Made by a program: the position numbers and the translations under genes
Shown here: positions 1-8,584 of the stretch, one piece after another
How positions within the stretch are numbered: position 1 is the first letter of the stretch
How the letters are laid out: each line of letters begins with the position of its first letter
The notes under the pieces: model-generated
Database searches by the model: none
What the model saw: the letters and a program-made list of their open reading frames with translations, nothing else
Told to the model about the DNA's origin: nothing
DNA from: Prevotella sp.
Lineage (GTDB): Bacteria > Bacteroidota > Bacteroidia > Bacteroidales > Bacteroidaceae
DNA length: 41,197 bases
Direction of reading: 5' to 3'
Assembly: GCA_016286995.1 (NCBI GenBank)
Contig: JAEEVA010000026.1
Location: 1 to 41,197 of the forward strand

Positions 1-1
1 G

Positions 2-940
2 TGTGGCGAAACCACACTGCACGACAGCATTGGTTTCCGTACCATTGAGACGCGTGGCAAGCAGATTCTTCTCAATGGCCAGCCCATCTTCCTCAAGGGA
101 ATCTCCATTCACGAGGAGAAACCCTTCGGCGGTGGCCGTGCCAACAGTACAGACGATGCCCGTATACTGCTTGGCTGGGCCAAGGAACTGGGGTGTAACT
201 TCGTGCGATTGGCGCACTATCCTCATAGCGAATACATGGTTCGCGAAGCCGAAAAGATGGGCATTATGGTATGGAGTGAGATTCCCTGCTATTGGACCAT
301 TGACTGGACGAATCCTGCAACCTTCGAAAATGCCAAAGTCCAGCTGACCGACATGATTTGCCGCGACCACAACCGTGCTAACATCATCATCTGGAGCATT
401 GCCAACGAGACGCCGCACTCCCCTGAACGTGACAATTTCTTGAGTCGTCTAGCCCAGCATGCACGCACACTCGACGACAGTCGGCTTATCTCGATGGCGA
501 TGGAGGTCACTGGTGCCTCGAACTATGTCAACCGCCTCTCAGACAATATGAATGAGTATGTCGATGTTGTGTCTTTCAATCAGTATATCGGCTGGTATCG
601 TGATGTCAACGACGCCGCGAAAATGCACTGGGAGATACCTTACGACAAGCCCGTCATCATCAGCGAGTTCGGAGGTGGAGCGCGCTACGGTTTGCATGGT
701 GCGAAAAACCAACGTTGGACGGAGGAATTTCAGGAGAACCTATATCGCGAAAACATTGCCATGCTCGACAAGATTGACGGCCTGTCAGGTACGTCTCCTT
801 GGATTCTGAAGGATTTCCGTTCGCCTCGTCGTGTGCTGCCTGGCATTCAGGACTACTATAATCGAAAGGGACTTGTCAGCGACAATGGCGAAAAGAAAAA
901 GGCCTTCTTCGTACTTAAGGAGTGGTATGAAGGAAAATAA
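2..940 (+). CDS. Glycoside hydrolase family 2, C-terminal part (beta-glucuronidase-like), 5' truncated
   Basis: The reading frame is open from base 2, so the gene begins before the window; about 312 codons remain. What is seen is the end of the Ig-like domain and the whole TIM barrel of a GH2 enzyme: FRTIETRG...ILLNG and FLKGISIHEE at the barrel entrance, NFVRLAHYPHSE, the acid/base region WSIANE (second E) and the nucleophile region ISEFGGG. Near the end, KDFRSP then YNRKG supplies an N-x-K motif, which in family knowledge marks recognition of a uronic acid carboxylate (beta-glucuronidases), so glucuronidase or galacturonidase is favoured over galactosidase. Location (periplasm or outer membrane) cannot be judged because the N-terminus is missing. 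The stop is 59 nt before holB, which has its own promoter. Confidence 0.85.
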   Translation, partial: CGETTLHDSIGFRTIETRGKQILLNGQPIFLKGISIHEEKPFGGGRANSTDDARILLGWAKELGCNFVRLAHYPHSEYMVREAEKMGIMVWSEIPCYWTIDWTNPATFENAKVQLTDMICRDHNRANIIIWSIANETPHSPERDNFLSRLAQHARTLDDSRLISMAMEVTGASNYVNRLSDNMNEYVDVVSFNQYIGWYRDVNDAAKMHWEIPYDKPVIISEFGGGARYGLHGAKNQRWTEEFQENLYRENIAMLDKIDGLSGTSPWILKDFRSPRRVLPGIQDYYNRKGLVSDNGEKKKAFFVLKEWYEGK

Positions 941-959
941 CTGAAAAAATCCAAATAAA

Positions 960-991
960 TTTGGTATTTCGCCCGATTTACACTACTTTTG
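960..991 (+). promoter_or_regulatory. holB promoter, near-leaderless
   Basis: A canonical Bacteroidota sigma-ABfr type promoter: TTTG at 960-963, 20-nt spacer, TACTTTTG at 984-991. Only 8 nt separate the -7 box from the first possible ATG (1000), so transcription should begin about 5 nt or less before the coding sequence. Confidence 0.75.
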
Positions 992-1002
992 CATTTTGAA
1001 TG

Positions 1003-2145
1003 ATGTTCAAAGAGGTGATAGGACAGCAGGAAGTGCAGCAGCGCCTGACACAGATGGTGGACGAGGGGCGTCTGCCTCATGCTATCATGCTGTGTGGTCC
1101 AGTTGGCTGCGGCAAGCTGGCATTGGCCATTGGATTTGCCAAGAAACTGCTGTCGAAGGGCAGCCCCCAGCCGATGTCGATGTTTGGCGACGTTGAGGAG
1201 GTAGAGAGTCCGATGCTGCGCAATCTGGAACACCCCGATCTGTACTTCACTTATCCTACTATCAAACTGCCGTCGATGTCGACTGAGCACAAACCCGTGA
1301 GCGACGACTTCGCCAGTGAGTGGCACGAACTGGTGATGGCTGGACAGTATTTCACCATGACGGAATGGTTGGATATGATGGGTGGCGAAAACCAGCAGGC
1401 CATCATTACCGCAGGCGAGAGCGACGAACTGGTGCGCAAGCTGAGCCTGAAGTCGAGTCAGGGTGGCTACAAGGTGAGCATCATCTGGTTGCCTGAGCGC
1501 ATGAATCAGGAATGTGCCAATAAGATTCTGAAGTTGCTGGAGGAGCCGCCGTCGCAGACGGTGTTCATCATGGTCAGCGAGGAGCCTGACCGACTGCTGG
1601 AAACCATCCGCAGCCGTGTGCAGCGCATCGACGTGAAGAAGATTGCTGACGAGGACATCCGACAGGCTCTTGTCAACAGGCGCGGAATGACTGAGGATAT
1701 GGCACAGCGTGTAGCACGCATGGCCAATGGCAACTGGCTGAAGGCATTGGAACTGTTGAGTGCCGATTCGGAGAACGAGCTGTTTTTAGACATGTTCCAG
1801 TCGCTGATGCGTTTGGCCTATCAGCGGAAGGTGAAGGACCTGAAGGCGTGGGCAGAGCGTATGGCACAGATGGGACGCGAGCGTCAGAAGCGTTTCCTGA
1901 CGTACTTTCTGCGGCTGATTCGCGAGAACTTCATGTACAACTTCCACAACGAGGAACTTTGTTACATGACGCAGCGTGAGGAAGACTTTGCCCGCAACTT
2001 CGCCCGTTTCGTGAACGAGGGCAACATCCTACCCATCACCGACTTGGCCAATGTAGCCATCCGTGACATCGGGCAGAATGCCAACGCGAAGATTGTGTTC
2101 TTCCACTTCGCATTGCAAATGATTGTACTACTGATACAGAAATAG
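1003..2145 (+). CDS. holB: DNA polymerase III subunit delta' (clamp-loader subunit)
   Basis: A 380-residue AAA+ clamp-loader protein; two adjacent ATGs (1000 and 1003) are possible and MFKEVIGQ at 1003 is the usual form. Seen: the Walker A region GPVGCGK followed by L instead of S/T, the segment KILKLLEEPP, and SRV in place of the SRC arginine-finger motif. This fits delta', which is normally ATPase-inactive. The zinc-module cysteines common in related proteins before HPDL(Y/H) are absent here (the stretch after KKLLSKG has no Cys), so this copy seems to have lost the Zn site. It heads a holB-ricT-gldH cluster, an order I recall from other Bacteroidales. The promoter lies directly against the start codon. 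Confidence 0.9.
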   Translation: MFKEVIGQQEVQQRLTQMVDEGRLPHAIMLCGPVGCGKLALAIGFAKKLLSKGSPQPMSMFGDVEEVESPMLRNLEHPDLYFTYPTIKLPSMSTEHKPVSDDFASEWHELVMAGQYFTMTEWLDMMGGENQQAIITAGESDELVRKLSLKSSQGGYKVSIIWLPERMNQECANKILKLLEEPPSQTVFIMVSEEPDRLLETIRSRVQRIDVKKIADEDIRQALVNRRGMTEDMAQRVARMANGNWLKALELLSADSENELFLDMFQSLMRLAYQRKVKDLKAWAERMAQMGRERQKRFLTYFLRLIRENFMYNFHNEELCYMTQREEDFARNFARFVNEGNILPITDLANVAIRDIGQNANAKIVFFHFALQMIVLLIQK

Positions 2146-2191
2146 TTAAGAGTTAAGAGATAAGAGTTAAAAAATAAGAGTTAAAAGAGAT
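2144..2191. repeat. Heptanucleotide repeat tract, holB-ricT junction
   Basis: Seven units of period 7: AGTTAAG, AGTTAAG, AGATAAG, AGTTAAA, AAATAAG, AGTTAAA, AGAGATa. The tract begins in the holB stop codon and runs right up to the ricT ATG, so it is the whole intergenic region and the translation-initiation region of ricT. Confidence 0.85.
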
Positions 2192-3298
2192 ATGGAGAAC
2201 CCTAAAGAGTATGAGATAAAGACCGGCTGTGACCGTGGCTTGTGTCATCAGGCCATCGGACGGCAAGACCGGCAGCTGAATACCTACGACTGGCTGGCCG
2301 ACGTGCCAGGCAATACTGACACGACGGACCTGGTGGAGGTGCAGTTCAAGCACACTCGCAAGGGCTATTACCACAACGTGAACAACCTGGAGTTGAAGAA
2401 GGGCGACATTGTAGCCGTCGAGGCCAACCCTGGGCACGACATTGGTGTGGTGACACTGACAGGACGACTGGTGAACCTGCAGGTGAAGAAGGCAAATCTG
2501 AAGAGCGCTGATGACATCCGCCGCATCTACCGCATCGCCCGTCCAGTGGACATGGAGAAATACCACGAGGCAAAGGCCCGCGAGCATGCCACGATGATTG
2601 AGAGCCGCCAGATAGCCTTGGGGCTGGGTCTGAAGATGAAGATTGGCGACGTAGAGTATCAGGGTGACGGCAACAAGGCCATCTTCTACTACATTGCCGA
2701 CGAACGTGTGGATTTTCGCCAGCTCATCAAGGACCTGGCAGCGGCCTTCCATGTGCGCATTGAGATGAAGCAGATTGGTGCCCGTCAGGAAGCCGGACGC
2801 ATTGGCGGTACGGGACCCTGTGGCCGTGAGCTGTGCTGTGCCACCTGGATGAAGAACTTCGTCAGCGTGGGTACTCAGGCAGCCCGTTTCCAGGATATCT
2901 CGCTCAATCCGCAGAAGCTGGCAGGTATGTGTGCTAAGTTGAAGTGTTGTCTGAACTACGAGGTTGACGACTATGTGGAAGCCGGACGCCGCATGCCCTC
3001 CAGGGATGTCATCCTTCAGACGCTCGATGCCGATTACTACTATTTCAAGGGAGACATTCTGGCAGGGCTGGTGACCTATTCGACGGACAAGAACATCGCG
3101 TCAAACCTGGAAACCATCTCGGCAGAACGTGCCAAGAAAGTCATTGAGATGAACCGACGGGGTGAGAAACCCGAGTCGCTGGAGGAGGATGGCCTGAAGA
3201 AGGAGCCACCGAAGCCTGTCGACTTAGCTACACAGGAGAATATTGCCCGCTTCGACCGTGCCAAGAAAAAAAAGAAAAAGAAGAAGCGTCTGCAATAA
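2192..3298 (+). CDS. ricT: RicT/YaaT-like PSP1-domain protein (iron-sulfur regulatory subunit)
   Basis: A 368-residue protein with a central PSP1 domain. Family knowledge: in Bacillus RicT (YaaT) joins RicA and RicF in a complex carrying [4Fe-4S] clusters that affects RNA maturation; the role in Bacteroidota is not established. Seen here: the conserved block GGTGPCGRELCC followed about 40 residues later by CAKLKCC, giving the Cys set expected for cluster binding, plus an N-terminal CDRGLC pair. The C-terminus ends in a run of eight lysines before RLQ, encoded by a homopurine A-rich tract (3263-3287) prone to slippage. It sits between holB and gldH, probably in one transcript, and begins immediately after a heptad repeat tract. 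Confidence 0.85.
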   Translation: MENPKEYEIKTGCDRGLCHQAIGRQDRQLNTYDWLADVPGNTDTTDLVEVQFKHTRKGYYHNVNNLELKKGDIVAVEANPGHDIGVVTLTGRLVNLQVKKANLKSADDIRRIYRIARPVDMEKYHEAKAREHATMIESRQIALGLGLKMKIGDVEYQGDGNKAIFYYIADERVDFRQLIKDLAAAFHVRIEMKQIGARQEAGRIGGTGPCGRELCCATWMKNFVSVGTQAARFQDISLNPQKLAGMCAKLKCCLNYEVDDYVEAGRRMPSRDVILQTLDADYYYFKGDILAGLVTYSTDKNIASNLETISAERAKKVIEMNRRGEKPESLEEDGLKKEPPKPVDLATQENIARFDRAKKKKKKKKRLQ

Positions 3299-3309
3299 CG
3301 AAGAACTGT

Positions 3310-3777
3310 ATGTCGAGGCATACCTTATTATATATGTGCGCATGCGCGATGCTGTTGCTGTTGGCGTCTTGTCAGCAACGTACTGTATATCACCATTACG
3401 AACACACCCCTTTAACAGGTTGGGAAAAGAATGATACGTTGAGTTTCATAACAGATTCCATGCCTGCTAATGGTAACTATCAGGAGGATATAGGATTGCG
3501 CGTCAGTGCTGCCTACCCCTTTAAGGGACTCTGTCTGGTGGTGGAGCAGAAAGTGCTACCTTCCAACAAGGTACGTATCGACACACTGAACTGTAGCCTG
3601 GCTGACGAGCAGGGCAATGCTATGGGACACGGCATTAGTCACTACCAGTATTTGTTTCCACTGGCGACGCTGTCGCTCAACAAAGGCGAGCGACTCCATG
3701 TGGCCATCCGCCACGACATGAAACGTGAAATTTTGCCTGGCATTGCTGATATCGGCATCCGCCTGACAGCGAATTAA
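3310..3777 (+). CDS. gldH: GldH-type lipoprotein
   Basis: 155 residues with a lipoprotein signal: MSRHTLLYMCACAMLLLLASC, Cys about residue 21 as the lipidation site followed by QQ (not the D of an inner-membrane retention signal). The body, with a WEKNDTLSF-like opening and a final IADIGIRL, matches my memory of the GldH gliding-motility lipoprotein family, which is also present in non-gliding Bacteroidales where its job is unclear. It lies 11 bp after ricT and closes the operon. Its TAA stop overlaps the stop of the convergent mrdB gene through the shared palindrome TTAA (3774-3777). Confidence 0.75.
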   Translation: MSRHTLLYMCACAMLLLLASCQQRTVYHHYEHTPLTGWEKNDTLSFITDSMPANGNYQEDIGLRVSAAYPFKGLCLVVEQKVLPSNKVRIDTLNCSLADEQGNAMGHGISHYQYLFPLATLSLNKGERLHVAIRHDMKREILPGIADIGIRLTAN

Positions 3778-5246
3778 GAACGTATCAGGTTGCGTCCTGC
3801 ATCGAGTCGGAGGAAAATGAACAGCAGGAACGTGAAGCCCCACAGCGACGAACCGCCATAGGAGAAGAACGGAAGTGGAATACCTATGACTGGCGTCAGA
3901 CCAAGTACCATGCCTACATTGATGAAGACATGGAACAGGAAGATGCTCAGCACGCAATAGCCATAGACTCGCCCAAAACGGAACGGTTGTCGCTCAGCCA
4001 AATGGATGAGCCTTAAGATCAATGCGAGGAAGAGTATCAGCACGAGTGCCGAACCAGCAAAGCCCTCCTCTTCGCCGACAGTACAGAAAATGAAGTCAGT
4101 GTCCTGTTCCGGTACGAACTTCAGCTTAGTTTGCGTGCCGTTGAGGAAACCCTTGCCCTGCAGACCGCCCGAGCCGATGGCAATCTCTGACTGGTGTACG
4201 TTATAGCCTGCTCCACGCAAGTCTTCGTCAAGTCCCAGCAATACATTGATACGTGACCGTTGGTGGGGTTCCATGACGTTCTGCATGATGAAGTCGGCAC
4301 CATAGAAGAATGCTGTAGAACCCATGGCAAATAGGGCGATGAAGAACCAGTTGCGCAGACGGCTTCCCAGACCTTCCCATACCAGATAGCCAATTAGTAC
4401 GGCCGTCATAACCAACTGTATGTAGACGATGTCGAACCAGGAATGAAGACCGGGGATAAGAGATAAAAGATACGAGATGAGGGTGATAGCCACACAATAG
4501 AGTAGCAGACGTAGGGCTTTGCGCTGGTCACAGTACACCCACACCATGCCGATGGAGAATAGTTGTACCATCAGCATGACGGCAAACTTGCCAACTGAGG
4601 TGGGAGAGTCGCCCAACGTAACATCAGCATAGCGTATGCCCACCACAAAGTAGACCACCATGGCCACCCCCGTAAACAGAATACTGCCTGGCATGCCTTC
4701 GCGGTAGAACATGAGGAAGAAAGCCAGATAGACCAGTGCCGAACCTGTTTCGCGCTGCAATACAATACACAGCATGGGCATCAGAATGACGGCCAGTGTG
4801 GCTCCAAAGTGCTTCCATTGGTTGATGTTGTAGCCGTAGGTGGACATCAGTTTCGCCAGGGCCAGCGCCGTCGCAAACTTCGCAAACTCAGCAGGTTGCA
4901 GTCGTAGTGGCCCTAAGACGAGCCACGACCGCGAGCCTTTGATGGTATGTGGATTGAAGATGGTGGCGAAGAGCAGCAATAGCAGCAGGATATAGATGAT
5001 GTATGCAAAGGTGTCGTAGAAACGGTCGTCAAGCATGAGGATGATGAACCCGAGCATGATACTCGTACCTATCCAAACAATTTGCATGCCTGAACGCGTT
5101 GCCAGCGAGAAGATATCCGTCTCGCCGTACGAATAGCTGGCACCGCATACACTAATCCAGCCGAACGACAGGAGGGCGATATAAATCAATATCGTCCACC
5201 AGTCAATATTCATCAGTACACTGTGATTCTTCTTGTCGTTCGTCAT
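3774..5246 (-). CDS. mrdB: Rod shape-determining protein RodA (SEDS peptidoglycan glycosyltransferase)
   Basis: A 490-residue polytopic membrane protein of the FtsW/RodA/SpoVE (SEDS) family, which polymerises glycan strands in the elongasome together with PBP2. Seen: about ten or more hydrophobic segments, the motif LRLQPAEFAKFA, the block DTDFIFCTVGEEEGF and the closing PFFSYGGSS. It is longer than the E. coli protein (370), with extra membrane segments in the middle (roughly residues 190-300), a common state in Bacteroidota as I recall. It is the last gene of the purH-mreBCD-mrdAB operon, beginning 24 bp after mrdA. An internal Met (MNIDWW, position 5213) is an alternative start. Confidence 0.93.
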   Translation of the reverse strand: MTNDKKNHSVLMNIDWWTILIYIALLSFGWISVCGASYSYGETDIFSLATRSGMQIVWIGTSIMLGFIILMLDDRFYDTFAYIIYILLLLLLFATIFNPHTIKGSRSWLVLGPLRLQPAEFAKFATALALAKLMSTYGYNINQWKHFGATLAVILMPMLCIVLQRETGSALVYLAFFLMFYREGMPGSILFTGVAMVVYFVVGIRYADVTLGDSPTSVGKFAVMLMVQLFSIGMVWVYCDQRKALRLLLYCVAITLISYLLSLIPGLHSWFDIVYIQLVMTAVLIGYLVWEGLGSRLRNWFFIALFAMGSTAFFYGADFIMQNVMEPHQRSRINVLLGLDEDLRGAGYNVHQSEIAIGSGGLQGKGFLNGTQTKLKFVPEQDTDFIFCTVGEEEGFAGSALVLILFLALILRLIHLAERQPFRFGRVYGYCVLSIFLFHVFINVGMVLGLTPVIGIPLPFFSYGGSSLWGFTFLLFIFLRLDAGRNLIRS

Positions 5247-5276
5247 CTTCTACCTCTTACTTCTTACCTCTTATCT
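5247..5276. repeat. Heptanucleotide repeat tract, mrdA-mrdB junction
   Basis: Read on the plus strand: CTTCTAC, CTCTTAC, TTCTTAC, CTCTTAT, period 7. In the coding (minus) direction it is a purine-rich GTAAGAGG/GTAAGAAG-type tract ending at the mrdB ATG, and it contains the mrdA stop codon. Confidence 0.85.
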
Positions 5277-7121
5277 GCTCGTGGAGCCATAAGATATATG
5301 TCTGTTCTGGAACTCGGTGGCGCGCTTCTGTGATGCCTCCGAGAGTTTCCCGTTAATATACTGTTCCATAATAAGACTACCCAAGGGTACACCGTAGGTG
5401 GCACCCCAACCGCCATTTTCCACATACACGGCGACGGCAATCTTAGGGTCGTCCATAGGGGCAAAGCCCATGAATACCGAGTGGTCGTGCCCCTTGTTCT
5501 GTGCCGTACCAGTCTTGCCGCAGGCTGCAAAGGGTAGTCGTGACAGCTCATGACAGGTGCCACCTGTAGCTGAGGCACGCATACCGGCCACCACATAGTC
5601 GTACGACTCACGACTGGCCAAAGTGCGGTGGTGTTCAATGAAGGTACTGTCTAGTTTCTCGCCCTGTACGTGTTTCACTACATGCGGAGTAATAAACCAG
5701 CCGCGGTTGGCAATGGTAGCCCCTAAATTGGCAATCTGCAATGGTGTGGCATTCACTTCGCCCTGTCCAATGGAAATAGAGATGACGGTCAGGCCGTTCC
5801 ATCCGCCACGGATGTGCTCGCTATAGTAGTCACCATTGGGTATCATACCACGTTTCTCGCCAGGCAGGTCGATGCCCAGGCGGTAGCCGAAGCCCATGCT
5901 GACCATGTAGTCGCGCCAGCGGTTCATGGCATTGCGCGAGCCACCATACTTTTTGTTGCCAATCATATAGTAGAGACCCCAACAGAAATAGCCATTGCAC
6001 GAAGTCGACAGGGCTGGTACCAAAGGCAGTGGTGAAGCATGGCCGTGACAGCCCACATGCAGACCCTTGAAGTTGAAACCGTGACCGCAGGGATAGGCTG
6101 TCTGGGTGGGATGGATGATGCCCTCGGTCATGAATGTCAGACCCTGCGTGGTCTTGAAAGTTGACCCTGGCGGATACTGTCCCATGATGCTACGGTTGAG
6201 AAGGGGTTTTAATCCGTTTTGACTTAGCAACTTATGGCTTGCCGAACGCTGCCGACCTACCATCATGCGGGGGTCGTAGCTGGGCGAACTGACCATACAA
6301 AGCACTTCGCCGGTTTTGGGTTCAATGGCCACAATGCTGCCAATCTTACCCTCCATGAGCCGCTCACCTAACCGTTGCAGTTCCAAATCGATGCTCAGTG
6401 TCAGGTTTTTGCCAGCTACAGGGCGCCGGTCGAATTTGCCATTCTGGTAGCGGCCCTGCACACGTCCGTGGGCATCGCGCAACAGAATCTGCATACCTTT
6501 GACACCACGCAACTGTTTCTCGTAGCTACGCTCCACACCCAGCTTGCCGATATAGTCGCCTGGCTGGTAGTAGTCGTCGTTCTCAATATCGCCCTTCGAC
6601 ACTTCGGCGATGTCGCCCAGCACGTGTGCTGCCACAGGGTATTGGTATTGGCGGATGCTGCGGCGTTGAACGTAGAATCCTGGAAAACGGAACATACGCT
6701 CCTGAAAGACGCTGAAGTCCTTATCGGACAATTGGCTCATAAACATCTGTTGGGTAAAGCGCGAATAACCGGGATTCTTGTTGCGGTCCTTGATAGTGGC
6801 CATGCGTTGGTCGAACTCCTTGCGGTCGATATTCAGCGCTGCGCAGAATTCAAGGGTGTCGAGATGGTCCTTGGCCTCGTTCATGACCACCATGATGTCG
6901 TAGGCAGGTTGGTTGTACACCAACAGTTTGCCGTTACGGTCGCTGATGACACCACGTGACGGATATTCAATCTTTTTGAGGAAAGCATTCGAATCGGCAC
7001 TCTTCTTATAGTCGTCGCTGGTAATCTGAAGCGTGAACAGACGGATGATGTAGATGACTACAATCAATGTGGCCACCCCTCCTATCACATACTTCCTGTT
7101 ATCAAGACTATAATCCTTCAT
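5271..7121 (-). CDS. mrdA: Penicillin-binding protein 2 (elongasome transpeptidase)
   Basis: 616 residues: one N-terminal membrane anchor (about residues 11-31), the class B PBP dimerisation domain, and a transpeptidase domain. Catalytic motifs are complete: SxxK at Ser320-Lys323 (GSTFK), SxN at Ser374-Asn376 (SCN) and KTGT at 536-539. It cross-links peptidoglycan during side-wall growth and partners RodA (mrdB), encoded directly downstream; MreC and MreD are encoded directly upstream. The start MKDYSL gives the expected short cytoplasmic tail. The 29-bp gap to mreD contains a weak 7-nt repeat (about 7140-7160). Confidence 0.95.
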   Translation of the reverse strand: MKDYSLDNRKYVIGGVATLIVVIYIIRLFTLQITSDDYKKSADSNAFLKKIEYPSRGVISDRNGKLLVYNQPAYDIMVVMNEAKDHLDTLEFCAALNIDRKEFDQRMATIKDRNKNPGYSRFTQQMFMSQLSDKDFSVFQERMFRFPGFYVQRRSIRQYQYPVAAHVLGDIAEVSKGDIENDDYYQPGDYIGKLGVERSYEKQLRGVKGMQILLRDAHGRVQGRYQNGKFDRRPVAGKNLTLSIDLELQRLGERLMEGKIGSIVAIEPKTGEVLCMVSSPSYDPRMMVGRQRSASHKLLSQNGLKPLLNRSIMGQYPPGSTFKTTQGLTFMTEGIIHPTQTAYPCGHGFNFKGLHVGCHGHASPLPLVPALSTSCNGYFCWGLYYMIGNKKYGGSRNAMNRWRDYMVSMGFGYRLGIDLPGEKRGMIPNGDYYSEHIRGGWNGLTVISISIGQGEVNATPLQIANLGATIANRGWFITPHVVKHVQGEKLDSTFIEHHRTLASRESYDYVVAGMRASATGGTCHELSRLPFAACGKTGTAQNKGHDHSVFMGFAPMDDPKIAVAVYVENGGWGATYGVPLGSLIMEQYINGKLSEASQKRATEFQNRHISYGSTSR

Positions 7122-7150
7122 TTCCCCCCAAATTTCCTTCTAACTGTGAA

Positions 7151-7654
7151 CTATGAACTTCTCCTGACTCCTTCAAACGTGAAAATCAGCAAGAGTGTAA
7201 TGGCTGCACTCCCTCCTACGTTCATGAGCCACTGTATCCAATTGAAGTAGGTGAACATCTCCAGGGAGAAGAATACCAGACAATACAATAGCACGAGCAC
7301 CACGATATAATAGCTGTAGCGAAGCATGCCAAGTGTTGCCAGCGAGGGCTTCAGGGTCTCAGAAGAGTCACGTGGAATGAACAATTCGAAGTAGTAAGGC
7401 TGCACGGCGGCAATCAATGTCAGTGAGGCACTGGCAAGTCCGGGGGTATTTGAGAAGATGTCGATGATCAGTCCCATGAAGAATGCCCACAACAGGCTAC
7501 CCCATTTGGGATAGTTGCGTGGAAACTGGGTGACAAAATAGACATACAGTAACGGCGTGGCGCAATTGAACAAATGAATGCGCCCCAACACCATGGCCTG
7601 TGCCAGTACAAAGACCACAAACCATCCCACCCTTTTCAATATATCAGTTACCAT
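7151..7654 (-). CDS. mreD: Rod shape-determining protein MreD
   Basis: A 167-residue protein made almost wholly of hydrophobic segments (about five), fitting MreD, the small integral membrane partner of MreC in the cell-wall elongation complex. Sequence conservation in MreD is low, so the call rests on size, hydropathy and the invariant position between mreC and mrdA. The start is preceded directly by a heptad repeat tract. Confidence 0.88.
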   Translation of the reverse strand: MVTDILKRVGWFVVFVLAQAMVLGRIHLFNCATPLLYVYFVTQFPRNYPKWGSLLWAFFMGLIIDIFSNTPGLASASLTLIAAVQPYYFELFIPRDSSETLKPSLATLGMLRYSYYIVVLVLLYCLVFFSLEMFTYFNWIQWLMNVGGSAAITLLLIFTFEGVRRSS

Positions 7655-7658
7655 ATTT

Positions 7659-7693
7659 TCTCACCTCTTACTTCTCACCTCTCACCTCTTATT
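7659..7693. repeat. Heptanucleotide repeat tract, mreC-mreD junction
   Basis: Plus-strand units TCTCACC, TCTTACT, TCTCACC, TCTCACC, TCTTATT. The tract includes the mreC stop codon and ends 4 nt before the mreD ATG (read on the minus strand). The words differ by transitions from those at the mrdA-mrdB junction, but period and position are the same. Confidence 0.87.
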
Positions 7694-8558
7694 CTCCCAC
7701 GTTCAGCTTCAGTGAGTCGCGTGCAGCCTGCATCAGTCGTGTACGTTCGGCAATGCTCTTATCACTAATAACCACCACGTCGCGCAGAGTGCCGAAGTCT
7801 GTCGACAAGCGCACCTGCAAACGGTACGATAAACCGTCGCGTGAGTTGTAAACCTCCTTAATCTGACCTACCAGCACTCCTGGTGGGAAGATGCTTGAGT
7901 AGCCGTTGGTCTCCACCCACTCGCCACGTTTGAAACGGGCATGACGGGGAATGTCCTCAACGTATGCAATGCCGGCATCCTTACCGTCCCAACGAAGCAC
8001 ACCAAAGTAGCCTCTGCCACGGATGGCACAGCTGATGCGCGACGATGTCGTATTCAGAACGGGAATGACGATGCTGTAGTGTGATGAAGTCTGATAGACT
8101 ACACCTACCACCCCCTTGCCACAGGCCACACCCATGCCAGGTTCCACACCGTCAGCCTCGCCCTTGTCGATAGTCAGCAGGTTTTCAAACTTGTGCAACT
8201 CGTTGGTCACAACCTTGGCTGATATGGTCTGATACTGGTTAAGCAGATTCAGTCCATTCTGCTCATCGTCGCTGGTCTTTTCAGTTACCTCGGCATAGAG
8301 ACGGCGCAACTGGTTAAGCTGGCGTTCCTGATAATAGTTACGCCGCGTCAAGTCCTCATTCACTTTCGTCAATGAGAAAAACGACTCCACAGAAGAACTC
8401 CATTCGTAGAATTTGCCAACAAACATGTTGGCTGACGAGAACCATACGCTGCTTTGATAGTTGTTGTACTGAAACAACAATACAGCGCTGATGACCTCAA
8501 GAACTACAAAGAGAACCCAGTGGAAGTGCTTACGCAGGAACTCCAGCAGATTCTTCAC
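7689..8558 (-). CDS. mreC: Rod shape-determining protein MreC
   Basis: 289 residues: a short cytoplasmic tail, one membrane segment (about residues 14-31), a coiled-coil stretch (about 60-100, NEDLTRRNYYQERQLNQLRR) and a beta-rich periplasmic domain with the family-typical GVACGKGVVGVV and SSRISCAIRGRG blocks. MreC bridges MreB inside the cell and PBP2 outside. It follows mreB by 26 bp in the same operon and ends inside a heptad repeat that leads to mreD. Confidence 0.94.
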   Translation of the reverse strand: MKNLLEFLRKHFHWVLFVVLEVISAVLLFQYNNYQSSVWFSSANMFVGKFYEWSSSVESFFSLTKVNEDLTRRNYYQERQLNQLRRLYAEVTEKTSDDEQNGLNLLNQYQTISAKVVTNELHKFENLLTIDKGEADGVEPGMGVACGKGVVGVVYQTSSHYSIVIPVLNTTSSRISCAIRGRGYFGVLRWDGKDAGIAYVEDIPRHARFKRGEWVETNGYSSIFPPGVLVGQIKEVYNSRDGLSYRLQVRLSTDFGTLRDVVVISDKSIAERTRLMQAARDSLKLNVGE

Positions 8559-8584
8559 TTCCTCTAACTTCTTTAATTCCTAAA

